Assembly (NCBI GenBank): GCA_028285105.1
Contig: JANQQE010000011.1
Location: 62,001-126,000, forward strand
Source: Alphaproteobacteria bacterium
GTDB taxonomy: Bacteria > Planctomycetota > Phycisphaerae > UBA1845
DNA length: 64,000 nt
Direction: 5' to 3'
The translations under genes and the position numbers were made by a program. The notes under the pieces are model-generated. The model saw nothing but the letters and a program-made list of their open reading frames with translations, had not been told where the DNA came from and did no database searches. Of this stretch, positions 1 to 8,545 are shown in pieces (within the stretch, counting starts at the first letter, position 1; each line of letters opens with the position of its first letter).

Positions 1-185
1 ACGATTTCATCCGCACGGCATGGCAAAAACTCTTCGAGCGTTTGAAGCGTTTTGAGCGAGATCGGATTCATGTAAGTGATGTTGAACTCTGCGTCTGCGA
101 GGATCGCGGGAGTCGGCATGTTTTCGATCATTTGCTGGTACTGAATACCTGAGTCGACGTTAGATTTCTTGCTTTCCATTGCCAT
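1..185 (-). CDS. Methyl-accepting chemotaxis-type protein, N-terminal PAS part (partial)
   Basis: Only the first 61 codons lie in the window; the gene runs off the left edge. The start is ATG at 185, reading MAMESKKSNVDSG, and a second in-frame ATG follows two codons later. The stretch IENMPTPAILADAEFNITY followed by MNPISLKTLQTL matches the PAS domain that opens many soluble or membrane chemotaxis receptors (E-N-M-P, then a D/N-ITY-x-NP core). Such domains bind heme, flavin or small ligands and feed a downstream signalling domain. The methyl-accepting part is not visible, so a PAS histidine kinase is possible. The Shine-Dalgarno is weak (GAGAGAG upstream). Confidence 0.6.
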   Translation of the reverse strand, partial: MAMESKKSNVDSGIQYQQMIENMPTPAILADAEFNITYMNPISLKTLQTLEEFLPCRADEI

Positions 186-658
186 AGAATTCTCTCTCTT
201 CGCCTGTGGGTGATTTGGCACAAGCCGAGTCACCACGTTTCCAATCGACACCTCGCCACCGATTTTGCACTGCATCAAGCTACACGTTCGAATTGCTACC
301 GGCGTTTGCAAGTCTACAAAACGTCGCATCAAGATTGCACCGCCGATGCGGTTGCGTTATCTATCGTGTTGGCAATTTCAAAAGTGTCGAAGTGCGCGCA
401 ACATTTTTTGAAACTGGAAGTGTGCGCGCAGGGCGTGACTTCGAGAATTAAACGGTTGAACATGTGCGATGGCAAGATACGTCGAGGCGTCTAGGGGACG
501 GGTGTCGCGGCAAGTTAGAATTTGCCGTGCGCATCGTTCAAAGAAAGTGATTGAGTTGCGAAAGACTTCCCTGGCGAAAGATCATTTCAGTTCTTCAATA
601 CAACGGTGACACGCGATGTCACGTTTGACCGAATCTAAAAACCATGAATTGAAATCGA
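186..658. other. Intergenic stretch without a supported gene
   Basis: This lies between the receptor start and the pseudopilin stop, both on the minus strand. Short plus-strand frames here lack a ribosome site and any family resemblance. It should hold the promoter of the receptor gene, but I see no convincing -35/-10 pair or terminator. Confidence 0.4.
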
Positions 659-1459
659 TCAAAACTTGACGGCTCCGTTCCCTGCGGGGGCCAGGTCTTC
701 GTTCATTGTCTTTTGACTTCGGACCTCAATTTCGAGTCGTTTGTTGATGACAACCGCGGCGCCGTTGTGTGGACCGACCAACTCAGGCCCCACGGGTCTG
801 ACCATATCGCGCATGAAAGTGCCCCGCGCAGCCGCCTGGTCCTGAGCGAATTTGATGATGCTTCCAATGTCGCTGCCTTCCTGACGGGTTGGTTTGGGGA
901 TTTTGAATATCCGCCCATCGAGAAAGCCAAAATGCTCCTTGAAATAGGGGCTTTCGGCGTTCATGTTCTCGTCACCATTGGGCTGGTTGGCAGCCGCCAC
1001 GCGATAGGTCATGCGAAAGGGGCCGTCATTTCGTGGCCAACCCACCAAAGCCGCCGGACAACGAAACGGTTTCTCGTCTGCGGCCATGTGCGTCGGCATC
1101 AGAATGTTGGGCAGCGACTGCGACCATACTTTCTTGGAGGGAATCTCCGGATATCCGCGTATGGGGTTGTAAAACGGATCGATCGCGTCGTCGGGAATAC
1201 TCGTGTCGCCAAAACCGTCGGCGCCAACTCCGTTGGTCATGGGCGAAATGACTTCCGGTACCCGACCGTCGTTCTCGGTCCAGTAATTCCAAAGCCCTCC
1301 AGCGATACTTTTTTGATGGCTGGCGCAGACGACCTGTTTCGCCTGGACTCGGGCGCGCTTCAAAGATGGGAGCAAGATCGATATAAGCAGGGCGATGATG
1401 CTCACAACCACCAACAATTCAACGAGCGTGAACGCTCTTTTCGATGTCTGTGTTTTCAT
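659..1459 (-). CDS. Type II secretion/type IV-like pseudopilin (prepilin N-terminal methylation domain)
   Basis: A secreted pseudopilin of about 266 residues. The N-terminus reads MKTQTSKRAFTLVELLVVV, the classic prepilin signal: a short basic leader, a cleavage site before Phe, Glu at mature position 5, then a hydrophobic helix of about 20 residues (SIIALLISILLPSL). The residue before the cleavage is Ala rather than Gly, a common planctomycete variant. The C-terminal domain is a globular head without the usual DGH box; the closest piece is FLDGRIF. An ATG seven codons upstream (1480) is in frame, but it would lengthen the basic leader needlessly. The gene stands alone; planctomycetes carry many such orphan pseudopilins, and the specific role is unknown. 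Confidence 0.8.
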   Translation of the reverse strand: MKTQTSKRAFTLVELLVVVSIIALLISILLPSLKRARVQAKQVVCASHQKSIAGGLWNYWTENDGRVPEVISPMTNGVGADGFGDTSIPDDAIDPFYNPIRGYPEIPSKKVWSQSLPNILMPTHMAADEKPFRCPAALVGWPRNDGPFRMTYRVAAANQPNGDENMNAESPYFKEHFGFLDGRIFKIPKPTRQEGSDIGSIIKFAQDQAAARGTFMRDMVRPVGPELVGPHNGAAVVINKRLEIEVRSQKTMNEDLAPAGNGAVKF

Positions 1460-1495
1460 AGAAACCTCGAAGTCTCGCATCCTTGCGAATCAATG

Positions 1496-1549
1496 TCAGC
1501 CGGGCGAGTACGTCGACCCGCCCGCGAGTACGTCGACCCGCCCGGCTGA
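1496..1549. repeat. 20-bp perfect tandem repeat flanked by 11-bp inverted arms
   Basis: Positions 1504-1523 and 1524-1543 are identical copies of GCGAGTACGTCGACCCGCCC. The pair is enclosed by perfect inverted arms TCAGCCGGGCG (1496-1506) and CGCCCGGCTGA (1539-1549). It sits between two minus-strand genes, after the stop of the PEP-CTERM gene (1566) and 37 bp before the pseudopilin start. A strong hairpin could form, acting as a terminator/attenuator or a protein-binding site. There is no T-tract after the stem on the minus strand. Confidence 0.7.
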
Positions 1550-1565
1550 ACTTCCAGATCGCGGC

Positions 1566-2801
1566 TTAAGTTTTTTGGTTACGTCTTCCAATCATTGTTG
1601 CGCATCCGGCTAAGACCAGAATCAAGCAGGCCGGTTCCGGGACCGGAGTCGATTGGGCAATCAGAACGACGTCCCAACCCGACGAATCCAGAAAGACCGG
1701 ATCGGCTGGATTGTTGATTCCGAATCCAGCGCTTTCGAAATAAACGAAACTCTGCGAAAGCGGATCGATGGCCGTTGCAGCGATGTGATCAAGATAAGCG
1801 CCCAGATCACCGCCAAAATCAGTCAACGCCAATCCACCATTTCCGGGATCGGAGAACATGTCGCGGATCGTCCCGTCCGTGATCGTTGAAGTGCCTGCCC
1901 CAATCGCGTTGTTGAAGCTGTTGCCAACTTCGGAAGTGTTCACTGACGGCCAAATGGTGGAGCCAAGTCCTTCGCCAGCCATCGTCGGAAAGTTGCCGTT
2001 GATGTCGCGTTCGATCTTCCAACCGCGCAACTCACCGAGATACTGGGCGGTACCCAGTTCGTCAGCCGAAGACGAATTCTCCGAAATTGTATCCTGCCAG
2101 AATTCATAACCGAGATCGTCAATTTGCGTCACGCCCGCGAGCGTTCCGGAGTTTCCGAGAAAGGCGGACGCGGTTCCGGTTCGATCGTCGATCGACGGAT
2201 TGATCGCCGAACCCAAAGCGCCCGTTGGCGACGTGCCGGCCAGTGTATTGACGGTAATCAATTGATCGGGACTGGCGGGGCCTGCGCCAGCATTGTTGCC
2301 ATTGGCGTCGAAGTTATTCAGCGAGACCTGCCCGCCGCCAAAAGACAGATCGAGGTAGCTGGTACTTCCTGGAATCGCGACAGCCGATTGGCCATTGACC
2401 GGGACCAAACTCCGCGAACCATTGTTCAAATCGCCATCGAGATCGAGCAATGGACCGCCAAGATAATCGACACTGACAAAGGGCGTCGCCGAAGGTCCGC
2501 CAAAATCGATCGAGCCGCGACGGAACATGAAACTGAGCGAACCGTATTGGTTGGGATTTTGAATGTAATTGATTGGCGGATTGGGTGACGGGATCGGAAC
2601 GGAACTGGGAGTGCCACCCAAGCGCTGACCGTCTTGAAAGAAGCCATTGCCGCCGGATGTCGAGGTGACCACGCGAAACGCTCCTGGCTGGGTTCCCGCG
2701 CCGACACCGGTAACAAGTTGGAACTGATCGGCCAGCGCACCGGACACCGTCAAGAGACCGGTACAAATGGCAACTGCAAACACTGTTCTTTTATTCATCA
2801 T
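1566..2801 (-). CDS. PEP-CTERM sorted secreted protein
   Basis: An exported protein of 411 residues. It has a signal peptide (residues 1-24, MMNKRTVFAVAICTGLL, cleaved after ALA). Its C-terminus is a PEP-CTERM tail: VPEP, a hydrophobic segment (ACLILVLAGCATMI) and a basic end, GRRNQKT. This tail is recognised by exosortase and marks surface or extracellular proteins. The body is rich in Gly/Asn/Ser and has the phrase YLGGPLLDLDGD, shared with the next gene upstream (2889-4202), so the two are tandem paralogues. No enzymatic motif is visible. The start is the first of two ATGs; neither has a strong ribosome site. The function is unknown. Confidence 0.75.
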   Translation of the reverse strand: MMNKRTVFAVAICTGLLTVSGALADQFQLVTGVGAGTQPGAFRVVTSTSGGNGFFQDGQRLGGTPSSVPIPSPNPPINYIQNPNQYGSLSFMFRRGSIDFGGPSATPFVSVDYLGGPLLDLDGDLNNGSRSLVPVNGQSAVAIPGSTSYLDLSFGGGQVSLNNFDANGNNAGAGPASPDQLITVNTLAGTSPTGALGSAINPSIDDRTGTASAFLGNSGTLAGVTQIDDLGYEFWQDTISENSSSADELGTAQYLGELRGWKIERDINGNFPTMAGEGLGSTIWPSVNTSEVGNSFNNAIGAGTSTITDGTIRDMFSDPGNGGLALTDFGGDLGAYLDHIAATAIDPLSQSFVYFESAGFGINNPADPVFLDSSGWDVVLIAQSTPVPEPACLILVLAGCATMIGRRNQKT

Positions 2802-2888
2802 TGGAATTCAAACTTTCAAATTAGAGAAATCGTTACTTAGTGAACTCGATCCCTCTCTCTCCAATTCCCCTCTCATGCCGAGCATCGC

Positions 2889-4202
2889 CTAAGTCGCAGG
2901 CCCACTCAGCAACATTTCAAATGCAACGTAATCGTCCGAATCGACATCGTCGTCATCGTCGAAATCAAACGCTGCACACTCTCCCGGAACCACGACTGGC
3001 CCGGGACCTGTCGTACACCGTTGCAACCCTGCATAGTCCCAAAGGTCCGTCGTCTCGGCTTGCTGGGCAACAATGACGATGTCGTATCCAATCGAATCGA
3101 AGTAAACCGGATCACCGCTGTTGTTGATGCCAAAACCAATCGATTCCAGATACACAAAACCATCTGAAAACGGGCTGATGTTCGGAACCACAACGGAGTC
3201 GAAGTACGGTCCCAAATCGGTGGTAGACGCTCCACCGTTATTCGGTGCGTCGAACAAATCCTGCGGTACACCAGCCCCGATCGTTGCCATTCCGCCACTG
3301 AGTCCGTTGGCGGTAACAAATGTTTCGCCGAGCCCGTTGGTACCCACGATCGGCCAGGGCGTTTGTCCCAAACCTTCACCGGTCAACGTTGGGAATGTTC
3401 CGGTTGTCGCGTCGCGCTTCACATGCCATCCTGAAAACGAGCCGAGGAATTGAAATGTACCCAACTCGTCCGCGCTGGCGGAATTCTCAAGCAAGGTGTC
3501 TTGCCAGAATTCATATCCGAGGTGTTCGATACGCCACACATTTGCCGTTGCGTCAGACGTTAAAATTCCCAACCGCGTATCGATCAACGGATTGATCGGG
3601 CCGGTTTGAGTACCGTCGGATTCAGTTCCTGCGAGTACGTTGACCGCATTGCCGACCTTCCAGGATATTCCCGGTCCGCCTTCACTCGTTGAAGTCGAAT
3701 CGAACCCAACAAGATCGACCGTTCCCAGAAATGCATCGAACTCCAGCTCAATCGAACTTGCTGAATTGGGAATGACCACCGCATCTTCGCCATCGACGGG
3801 GATGAGGCTTCGCGAGGCGTCATTGTCATCGCCATCCAGATCAAGCAAAGGCCCGCCCAAGAAATCGATTCCCATATACGGGACCTGGCCAAATCCGAGC
3901 GGAACCGATGCACGCTTGAATACAAAGCTTAGCGCACCAAACTCGTTCGGGTCGAGAAGCGGCTGCCCGACACCCAGAAACGCGATGACCGGACCTTGCG
4001 TTCCGATGCCAGCCAATCGGTCGTCGTCGTAAAACATCCCGTCCTGACTATTGCCCCCTCCAGCAACCGGAGTCACTACGCGCGAAGGGCCGGGCCAACG
4101 GTCAGCATCGACGCCCGTCATCAATTCAAATGACGTCGCGTAGGTCACCGTAGAACCAAGCAGAAGTCCCACCAATGCAACCGACATTCGGTATGCAGCC
4201 AT
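2889..4202 (-). CDS. Secreted paralogue with C-terminal dockerin-like repeat
   Basis: About 437 residues, with a signal peptide (MAAYRMSVALVGLLLGSTV, cleaved near TYA). It is a paralogue of the adjacent PEP-CTERM protein: both carry FLGGPLLDLDGD/YLGGPLLDLDGD, LIPVDGEDAVVIP versus LVPVNGQSAVAIP, and a shared YEFWQDT segment followed by SSADELGT. It lacks the PEP-CTERM tail and instead ends with FDFDDDDDVDSDDYVAFE, a calcium-binding F-hand of the dockerin type. The start is ATG 4202, with AAGGA nine bases upstream; a GTG two codons earlier is also in frame. It is probably an extracellular or surface protein of unknown ligand. Confidence 0.7.
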   Translation of the reverse strand: MAAYRMSVALVGLLLGSTVTYATSFELMTGVDADRWPGPSRVVTPVAGGGNSQDGMFYDDDRLAGIGTQGPVIAFLGVGQPLLDPNEFGALSFVFKRASVPLGFGQVPYMGIDFLGGPLLDLDGDDNDASRSLIPVDGEDAVVIPNSASSIELEFDAFLGTVDLVGFDSTSTSEGGPGISWKVGNAVNVLAGTESDGTQTGPINPLIDTRLGILTSDATANVWRIEHLGYEFWQDTLLENSASADELGTFQFLGSFSGWHVKRDATTGTFPTLTGEGLGQTPWPIVGTNGLGETFVTANGLSGGMATIGAGVPQDLFDAPNNGGASTTDLGPYFDSVVVPNISPFSDGFVYLESIGFGINNSGDPVYFDSIGYDIVIVAQQAETTDLWDYAGLQRCTTGPGPVVVPGECAAFDFDDDDDVDSDDYVAFEMLLSGPAT

Positions 4203-4465
4203 GTACACGAATCCTTAAAGAAAGGTTCCTGTCGCCATTGCGTCCAGTGGCCAGAAGCTCGACTTCCGACCGGAAGCGCACTGTTCAATTGAAATAAGAA
4301 TCGATCGTTGCCAGCGTATCGCGAAGCACGACCGGGTGTTGAGTGCGGAAATCCAATGTGTCGATCAGCCAGCCGCCAAAGCCAGTTCAAAACCAGAACC
4401 AACCGGGAAAGACTGTTCAGGCAAACAAACAACGATTTGCCCATGCGTTCACATTGAAAACCGAA

Positions 4466-5104
4466 CTATGAGGTGGGTGGGGCGCGAGGGCCAACATATG
4501 AGGGGAGATACGTCTGCGAATAACGGGCGACAATTTCATCGACCCGAGACATGAACCGACCGAATGAAAATTGAAAACCGCCATGTTGGCGTCTGAGCAA
4601 TCGAACGGAATCGATCAGTCCTTGCACGTGGCACAATGCCCATCTGATTGCTGCACGCCATCGAATCATTCCGGCAAAAATAACGAATCCGATGTGGGCG
4701 TTGTCGGAGGCCAAGTCGCTGCCCAGCGCCCGGTCAATGACGCCGACGTGGACCAATGCCACCAGTACTACGATGCAAACGATGCTCCGCCAATCGCCAT
4801 TGAGTCGGAGGCACTCGACATCGACGATCTTCAGGATGAAAAAAGCAGCCGACAGGACCAAAGCGACAAGGCGCATGACCGGGCCGATAAACTCAGCAAA
4901 TACGGTCGCGCTCGAAAAACTGGAAACCAGGCTCGGAATGGCGAGGGCATGAAACACCAGCATCGCCACCCACATCAAGCGGGCGAATGCCGTTCCCGAA
5001 TGGGCGACACTGCGACACCTAATGACACTAAACCACCGGAAACCGGAATGTTTCGGTTTCGCCAAGGGGCGACGCCTTGTTGAATTGGCAATCTCAGGAG
5101 CCAT
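4466..5104 (-). CDS. Hypothetical multi-pass membrane protein
   Basis: I do not recognise the family. The 212-residue product has a basic N-terminus and about four hydrophobic segments: LMWVAMLVFHALAIPSLVSS (about 44-63), FIGPVMRLVALVLSAAFFIL (72-91), IVCIVVLVALVHVGV (108-122) and a weaker one near IGFVIFAGMI (137-146). A cytosolic, basic C-terminal region follows. Regular hydrophobic spacing with charged loops suggests a real inner-membrane protein. The antisense frames covering it look like shadows. It stands alone between the dockerin-like gene and the heme oxygenase. Confidence 0.45.
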   Translation of the reverse strand: MAPEIANSTRRRPLAKPKHSGFRWFSVIRCRSVAHSGTAFARLMWVAMLVFHALAIPSLVSSFSSATVFAEFIGPVMRLVALVLSAAFFILKIVDVECLRLNGDWRSIVCIVVLVALVHVGVIDRALGSDLASDNAHIGFVIFAGMIRWRAAIRWALCHVQGLIDSVRLLRRQHGGFQFSFGRFMSRVDEIVARYSQTYLPSYVGPRAPPTS

Positions 5105-5405
5105 CGTTTTTATGTTTGGACCGCTTGCTGAATTCTGACCTTGCGACCTGATCGCAGATACTTACTTACTGGCAGACTTCGACACAAAGTGCATTCTACT
5201 TATCGGTGCCCAATTAGGCGCTCAATCAAATATACACGACAAACCTGCCAAATTGGCAAGCAAAATCGTATTTTACTTTACCCTTCTTATCAACTTTTAT
5301 CATGGCTGAGGATACCGTCAACCCTGATTTTCCGATCATTGCCTTCAATGAATCGTACGAATTACCGTATCCGCTCCCTGTCGGGTAATCGATGGCAAAT
5401 TCGAT
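5105..5405. other. Intergenic region with palindrome TGCCAA-A-TTGGCA
   Basis: A gene-free 301-bp stretch upstream of the membrane protein gene (minus strand). It holds a perfect inverted repeat at 5246-5258 (arms TGCCAA/TTGGCA, one-base spacer), about 140 bp before that gene's start. This could be an operator for a helix-turn-helix regulator. No terminator with a T-tract was seen after the heme oxygenase gene. Confidence 0.35.
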
Positions 5406-6119
5406 TCAGCATGCAATTGCGTCCTGCAACTGTTCGGGCATCAAGTCGGCGGAGATCAGCCCCATTGTTGTGAACATCAACTGGGCGGCTTCTACGATGG
5501 CGGCACTGTCGGTTTGTGAAAGTGTCAATGCTCCCATTCGAGTCTTGTATTCCAGCCAGCGCTGGCGCTGATCGCTGCCATATGGGTCAAGGGTCTTAAC
5601 GCCGCGGTCCTCAAGATCGTACGCTCGGCGGATGTTCTTGGATATGAACTTCGATCCGTTGTTGCTGCCTTCCAAGACATAATGCAGGCCGAGCAATGCG
5701 ATCGGTTTTGTGCGTGACATGACTTCTATCTGGCTGAGAAAGGTTTCCGTCGCCGGCGTCGGGCCGACTGAACCGGGTTCTGTGCCGAAGAATTCGAGAT
5801 CGTCGCGCAGGTCGGATTCGCGGAGATTCTCATCGACGACGACTTCCGTCAACTCCGGCACATCACCAGCCGCTTCGCGAATGCGCGCCTCCAAACCGCT
5901 GTATACATGGTGCAACTCGACCAGGTAACGTATGTATGATTCGCGAGGCAACTTGCCTGCAAAAAACGCCTGCTGAAACGGATGATTTTCGGCTTCGTCA
6001 TGCTGTTTTGCCGTTGCCACACGCAACAGATCCATGATGCCAACATCGCCGCTTTTTCCGTGGGCGAATGGGCAGCCTGATCCTGTGACTCCCGATCCTG
6101 TGGCTTTTGAGTGATCCAC
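5406..6119 (-). CDS. Heme oxygenase (biliverdin-producing)
   Basis: A 237-residue soluble protein with the all-helical heme oxygenase fold. Heme oxygenase opens heme with O2 and reductant to give biliverdin, CO and Fe2+. The signals are KQHDEAENHPFQQAFFAG near residue 37, with the likely proximal heme His in KQHDEAE; YIRYLVELHHVYSGLEARI; and ALLGLHYVLEGSNNGSKFI, the distal-helix region with its Gly/Asn-rich kink. About 30 extra residues precede the domain. The start is GTG at 6119, preceded by AGGAAAGGAC. It could serve iron recovery or CO/heme signalling. Nothing next to it indicates bilin pigment synthesis. Confidence 0.8.
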   Translation of the reverse strand: MDHSKATGSGVTGSGCPFAHGKSGDVGIMDLLRVATAKQHDEAENHPFQQAFFAGKLPRESYIRYLVELHHVYSGLEARIREAAGDVPELTEVVVDENLRESDLRDDLEFFGTEPGSVGPTPATETFLSQIEVMSRTKPIALLGLHYVLEGSNNGSKFISKNIRRAYDLEDRGVKTLDPYGSDQRQRWLEYKTRMGALTLSQTDSAAIVEAAQLMFTTMGLISADLMPEQLQDAIAC

Positions 6120-6163
6120 GCTTTTGTCCTTTCCTGAGACGAAATATCGTCAATTCCGCGTGC

Positions 6164-6346
6164 CTACTGTCCTACGCATCCATTGGCTTTGAACGCTGCA
6201 AATCCTGCGACCAGCCAAAGCATCCCTTTCAATGTGAAGAATGCAAAACCGGCAATGCTTGCTTTTTTCAGAAACGCCGACCGTTTGCTCGAACTTTTCC
6301 CAGGCCGTCCACTCGGTTTGGGTGATTTCGGATGTTTGCTCGTCAT
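6164..6346 (-). CDS. Small single-pass membrane protein
   Basis: A 60-residue protein starting MTSKHPKSPKPSGRPGKSSS. It has a strongly basic, Pro/Ser-rich N-terminus, then one hydrophobic segment (ASIAGFAFFTLKGMLWLVAGF, about residues 31-51). I chose this internal ATG because the 50 codons upstream in the longer frame (to 6496) look non-coding. The gene is 44 bp upstream of the heme oxygenase on the same strand, so the two may be co-transcribed. The function is unknown. Confidence 0.4.
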   Translation of the reverse strand: MTSKHPKSPKPSGRPGKSSSKRSAFLKKASIAGFAFFTLKGMLWLVAGFAAFKANGCVGQ

Positions 6347-6793
6347 TCCGCTCTCTGCCGAAATCTTCGGTTCGCTCACCTGATGCTCGCTTGATTCTGT
6401 AGACTTGAAAGCCCCAAAGCCCGTTTTCAACCCCGAAAACGCGGGGACGGGTCCGGAAAGTTGGATACTACAAAGAAAGTTGGATTCGTCAAACAATTTT
6501 GCTGACGACTTGCCCGGATCGAACGGAAATCAGTGCAACGAATACCTAGCTACCAAAAGTTTATTGAGAAATTTTCGAGTTGCTTGCAATGGCAAGCAGC
6601 TCCATCGAAATAGACGGGTGTTGGCGGATCTGAGTTTGCCCGGCCAGGATTCGCCCAGCAGGGTCGCTTCGGTTGATGGCTTGGAGCAATTCCAGGCCTG
6701 ATTCCGGTCGGCCCTGCTTCTTTTTTTACGCAATTCCCGATGCGTGTCTGCGCATCTAACTCTAGATTGACTGCGATCGATTCCTCCGGAGGA

Positions 6794-7360
6794 ATGCGTT
6801 TGCCCGAGACGGTTCAAGCTGACAGCTTTCTGGAGCTGCTCGCGCCGCTGCGCGATTCGCTTTATCGGTTTTCCATGCGCAACGTTTGGCGGCAGGAGGA
6901 TGCACATGATGTATTTCAGGAAGCAGTGATGACGGCATGGCGACAATTCGACCGATTCGAACAAGGGACAAACTTCAAAGCGTGGATGTTCAAGATACTT
7001 TTGAACTCGGTCTATCGGTTGAATCGAAAATCGAATCGTGCCCGGGCCGCGAGCATTGACGACGGTGCATTGGATGGGGGCGGTCACGTTGAACGCGAAG
7101 ATGCGTGGTCCAGCATATTGCTCGAACCTCAACGTGTGCAGCAATTGTTGGACGATCGATTGGTGGCGGCGCTCAAGTCGCTGGGCGAAACCGAGCGATA
7201 CTGCATTCTGCTTCGGATGCTTGAAGACTTTTCGTACAAAGAAATTGCGGAGCAGTTGGAGATTCCGCTGGGGACGGTGATGTCGCATGTGTATCGCGCG
7301 CGGATGAAACTGCGCGAACGGCTGACGTCGATGGCGATTGAAGAGGGTTACGTCAGGTAG
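6794..7360 (+). CDS. ECF RNA polymerase sigma factor (sigma-70 family)
   Basis: An extracytoplasmic-function sigma factor of 188 residues from ATG 6794. Region 2 includes LYRFSMRNVWRQEDAHDVFQ and the DNA-melting part FKAWMFKILLNSVYRLNRK. Region 4 ends with a helix-turn-helix, YKEIAEQLEIPLGTVMSHVYR. It directs polymerase to a stress regulon and is presumably held by the anti-sigma factor encoded 41 bp downstream. Start choice is unsure: GGAGGA abuts ATG 6794 with no spacing, and an ATG at 6740 would add 18 residues but has no ribosome site. Confidence 0.9.
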   Translation: MRLPETVQADSFLELLAPLRDSLYRFSMRNVWRQEDAHDVFQEAVMTAWRQFDRFEQGTNFKAWMFKILLNSVYRLNRKSNRARAASIDDGALDGGGHVEREDAWSSILLEPQRVQQLLDDRLVAALKSLGETERYCILLRMLEDFSYKEIAEQLEIPLGTVMSHVYRARMKLRERLTSMAIEEGYVR

Positions 7361-7401
7361 CTTGTTCAAGGAGTGCCTTCGTCTAAAGGTGAGGTAGTGA
7401 A

Positions 7402-8322
7402 ATGGGACAGATGACTTGTGAACAGTGTCGGCGTTGGTGGAGTCCGTACATGGATTCCGAACTGGATGCCACCAAGACGTTCGAAGTCAGCGAGCATCTG
7501 CGATTGTGCGATGCTTGCCGGAAGCGATTTGAAAACGAATCGAACATGGATGATTTGATTCGTGAGTCGATCGCCAATGTTTCCCTACCGAACGCTTTTT
7601 GGAACAAAATCGAGAAGGGTGTAAAGGCAACCGTAAATCGCCCGCAGCTGCAACAGACAGCACGGTTCAGGTTTTCAGGTTGGCTGGCCGTCGCTGCGAT
7701 GGTTGCGATGTTGTTGTTTGGGGGCTTCCTGTTTCGTTACGCTTTGCCTGGCGTGAGTGTGGTGGATGCCGATCGGAATGACGCCAATAGGGATCATGAT
7801 GTCGGTGTCCTGGCAACGACGGTTTCGGTCGTCGATGTGTTGAAGCGTGCATCTCCCGAGTTTCGCAAGTTTCCGCCGCCGTCAAGCGTTGAAGGCCAAC
7901 CCCATGATAGCAGCCAAACTTCGGCACGTTGTGAGCAGGTGCGTCGCGAACTGGCTGAGATGTCGCGCCGTCTCTACGGAGTGGAGATCACCTTTGAACC
8001 GGATGAACGTCACCCGCATCAGTTCGATTTCGTAGCGGTGTCACAGCGGGGCGGTGATGATGGCGATCCATACATGGAAGTTCACGTGAACTGCTGTGGC
8101 CGGCCTACAGTGTTGGTCATCGCTCTGGCGAACTCGAGGGTGGACGTTCGAGAACTTCAAGCGGCAACTCCAAAGCGCGATATCACCGGACAGACGCAAG
8201 ATGGAAATGACGTACCCATACAAGTTCAGTCGAAATCGATGAATGGCGTGATGATTGCAGGTGCAACCGCACGTCACTATCTCAACGCCATCTTTGCCGG
8301 CGCAAGGGTGACCAAAATCTGA
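7402..8322 (+). CDS. Membrane anti-sigma factor with zinc-finger (ZAS) domain
   Basis: 306 residues. The N-terminal ZAS domain has C6, C9, then H32-x3-C36-x2-C39 (EHLRLCDAC), the HxxxCxxC zinc motif of anti-sigma factors that clamp ECF sigmas. A single transmembrane helix lies at about 91-113 (FSGWLAVAAMVAMLLFGGF), leaving a periplasmic domain of about 190 residues that would sense the signal. That domain has no recognisable family. It is co-oriented with the sigma gene 41 bp upstream, the usual sigma/anti-sigma arrangement. The inducing signal is unknown. Confidence 0.85.
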   Translation: MGQMTCEQCRRWWSPYMDSELDATKTFEVSEHLRLCDACRKRFENESNMDDLIRESIANVSLPNAFWNKIEKGVKATVNRPQLQQTARFRFSGWLAVAAMVAMLLFGGFLFRYALPGVSVVDADRNDANRDHDVGVLATTVSVVDVLKRASPEFRKFPPPSSVEGQPHDSSQTSARCEQVRRELAEMSRRLYGVEITFEPDERHPHQFDFVAVSQRGGDDGDPYMEVHVNCCGRPTVLVIALANSRVDVRELQAATPKRDITGQTQDGNDVPIQVQSKSMNGVMIAGATARHYLNAIFAGARVTKI

Positions 8323-8545
8323 TACTTACGATGGCTCACCCATATTGAATCCAAGCATCGATTTCAAAACTCACAGGTACCGAGGAATTTCACGAGAGAT
8401 ATTCCGGACGTCGGGTGCCCACCACACGCTACTTCGTTCTTGTCAGCCGCCAACCCGCCTGTAGACTAACGCCTTGGTACACATCTTGGCCATCAGTTCG
8501 GAAACAACTACAGAATCGCACGTCAAATGAAGGAGCATGAAGCGG

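Noticed and set aside
713..1549. Long plus-strand frame (278 codons) opposite the pseudopilin gene
   Set aside because: It lies antisense to a clear prepilin gene, shows no family motif or ribosome site, and is explained as a shadow frame.
6530..7369. Long minus-strand frame opposite the ECF sigma gene
   Set aside because: It is antisense to a gene with clear sigma-70 motifs, with Arg/His-rich composition typical of shadow frames.
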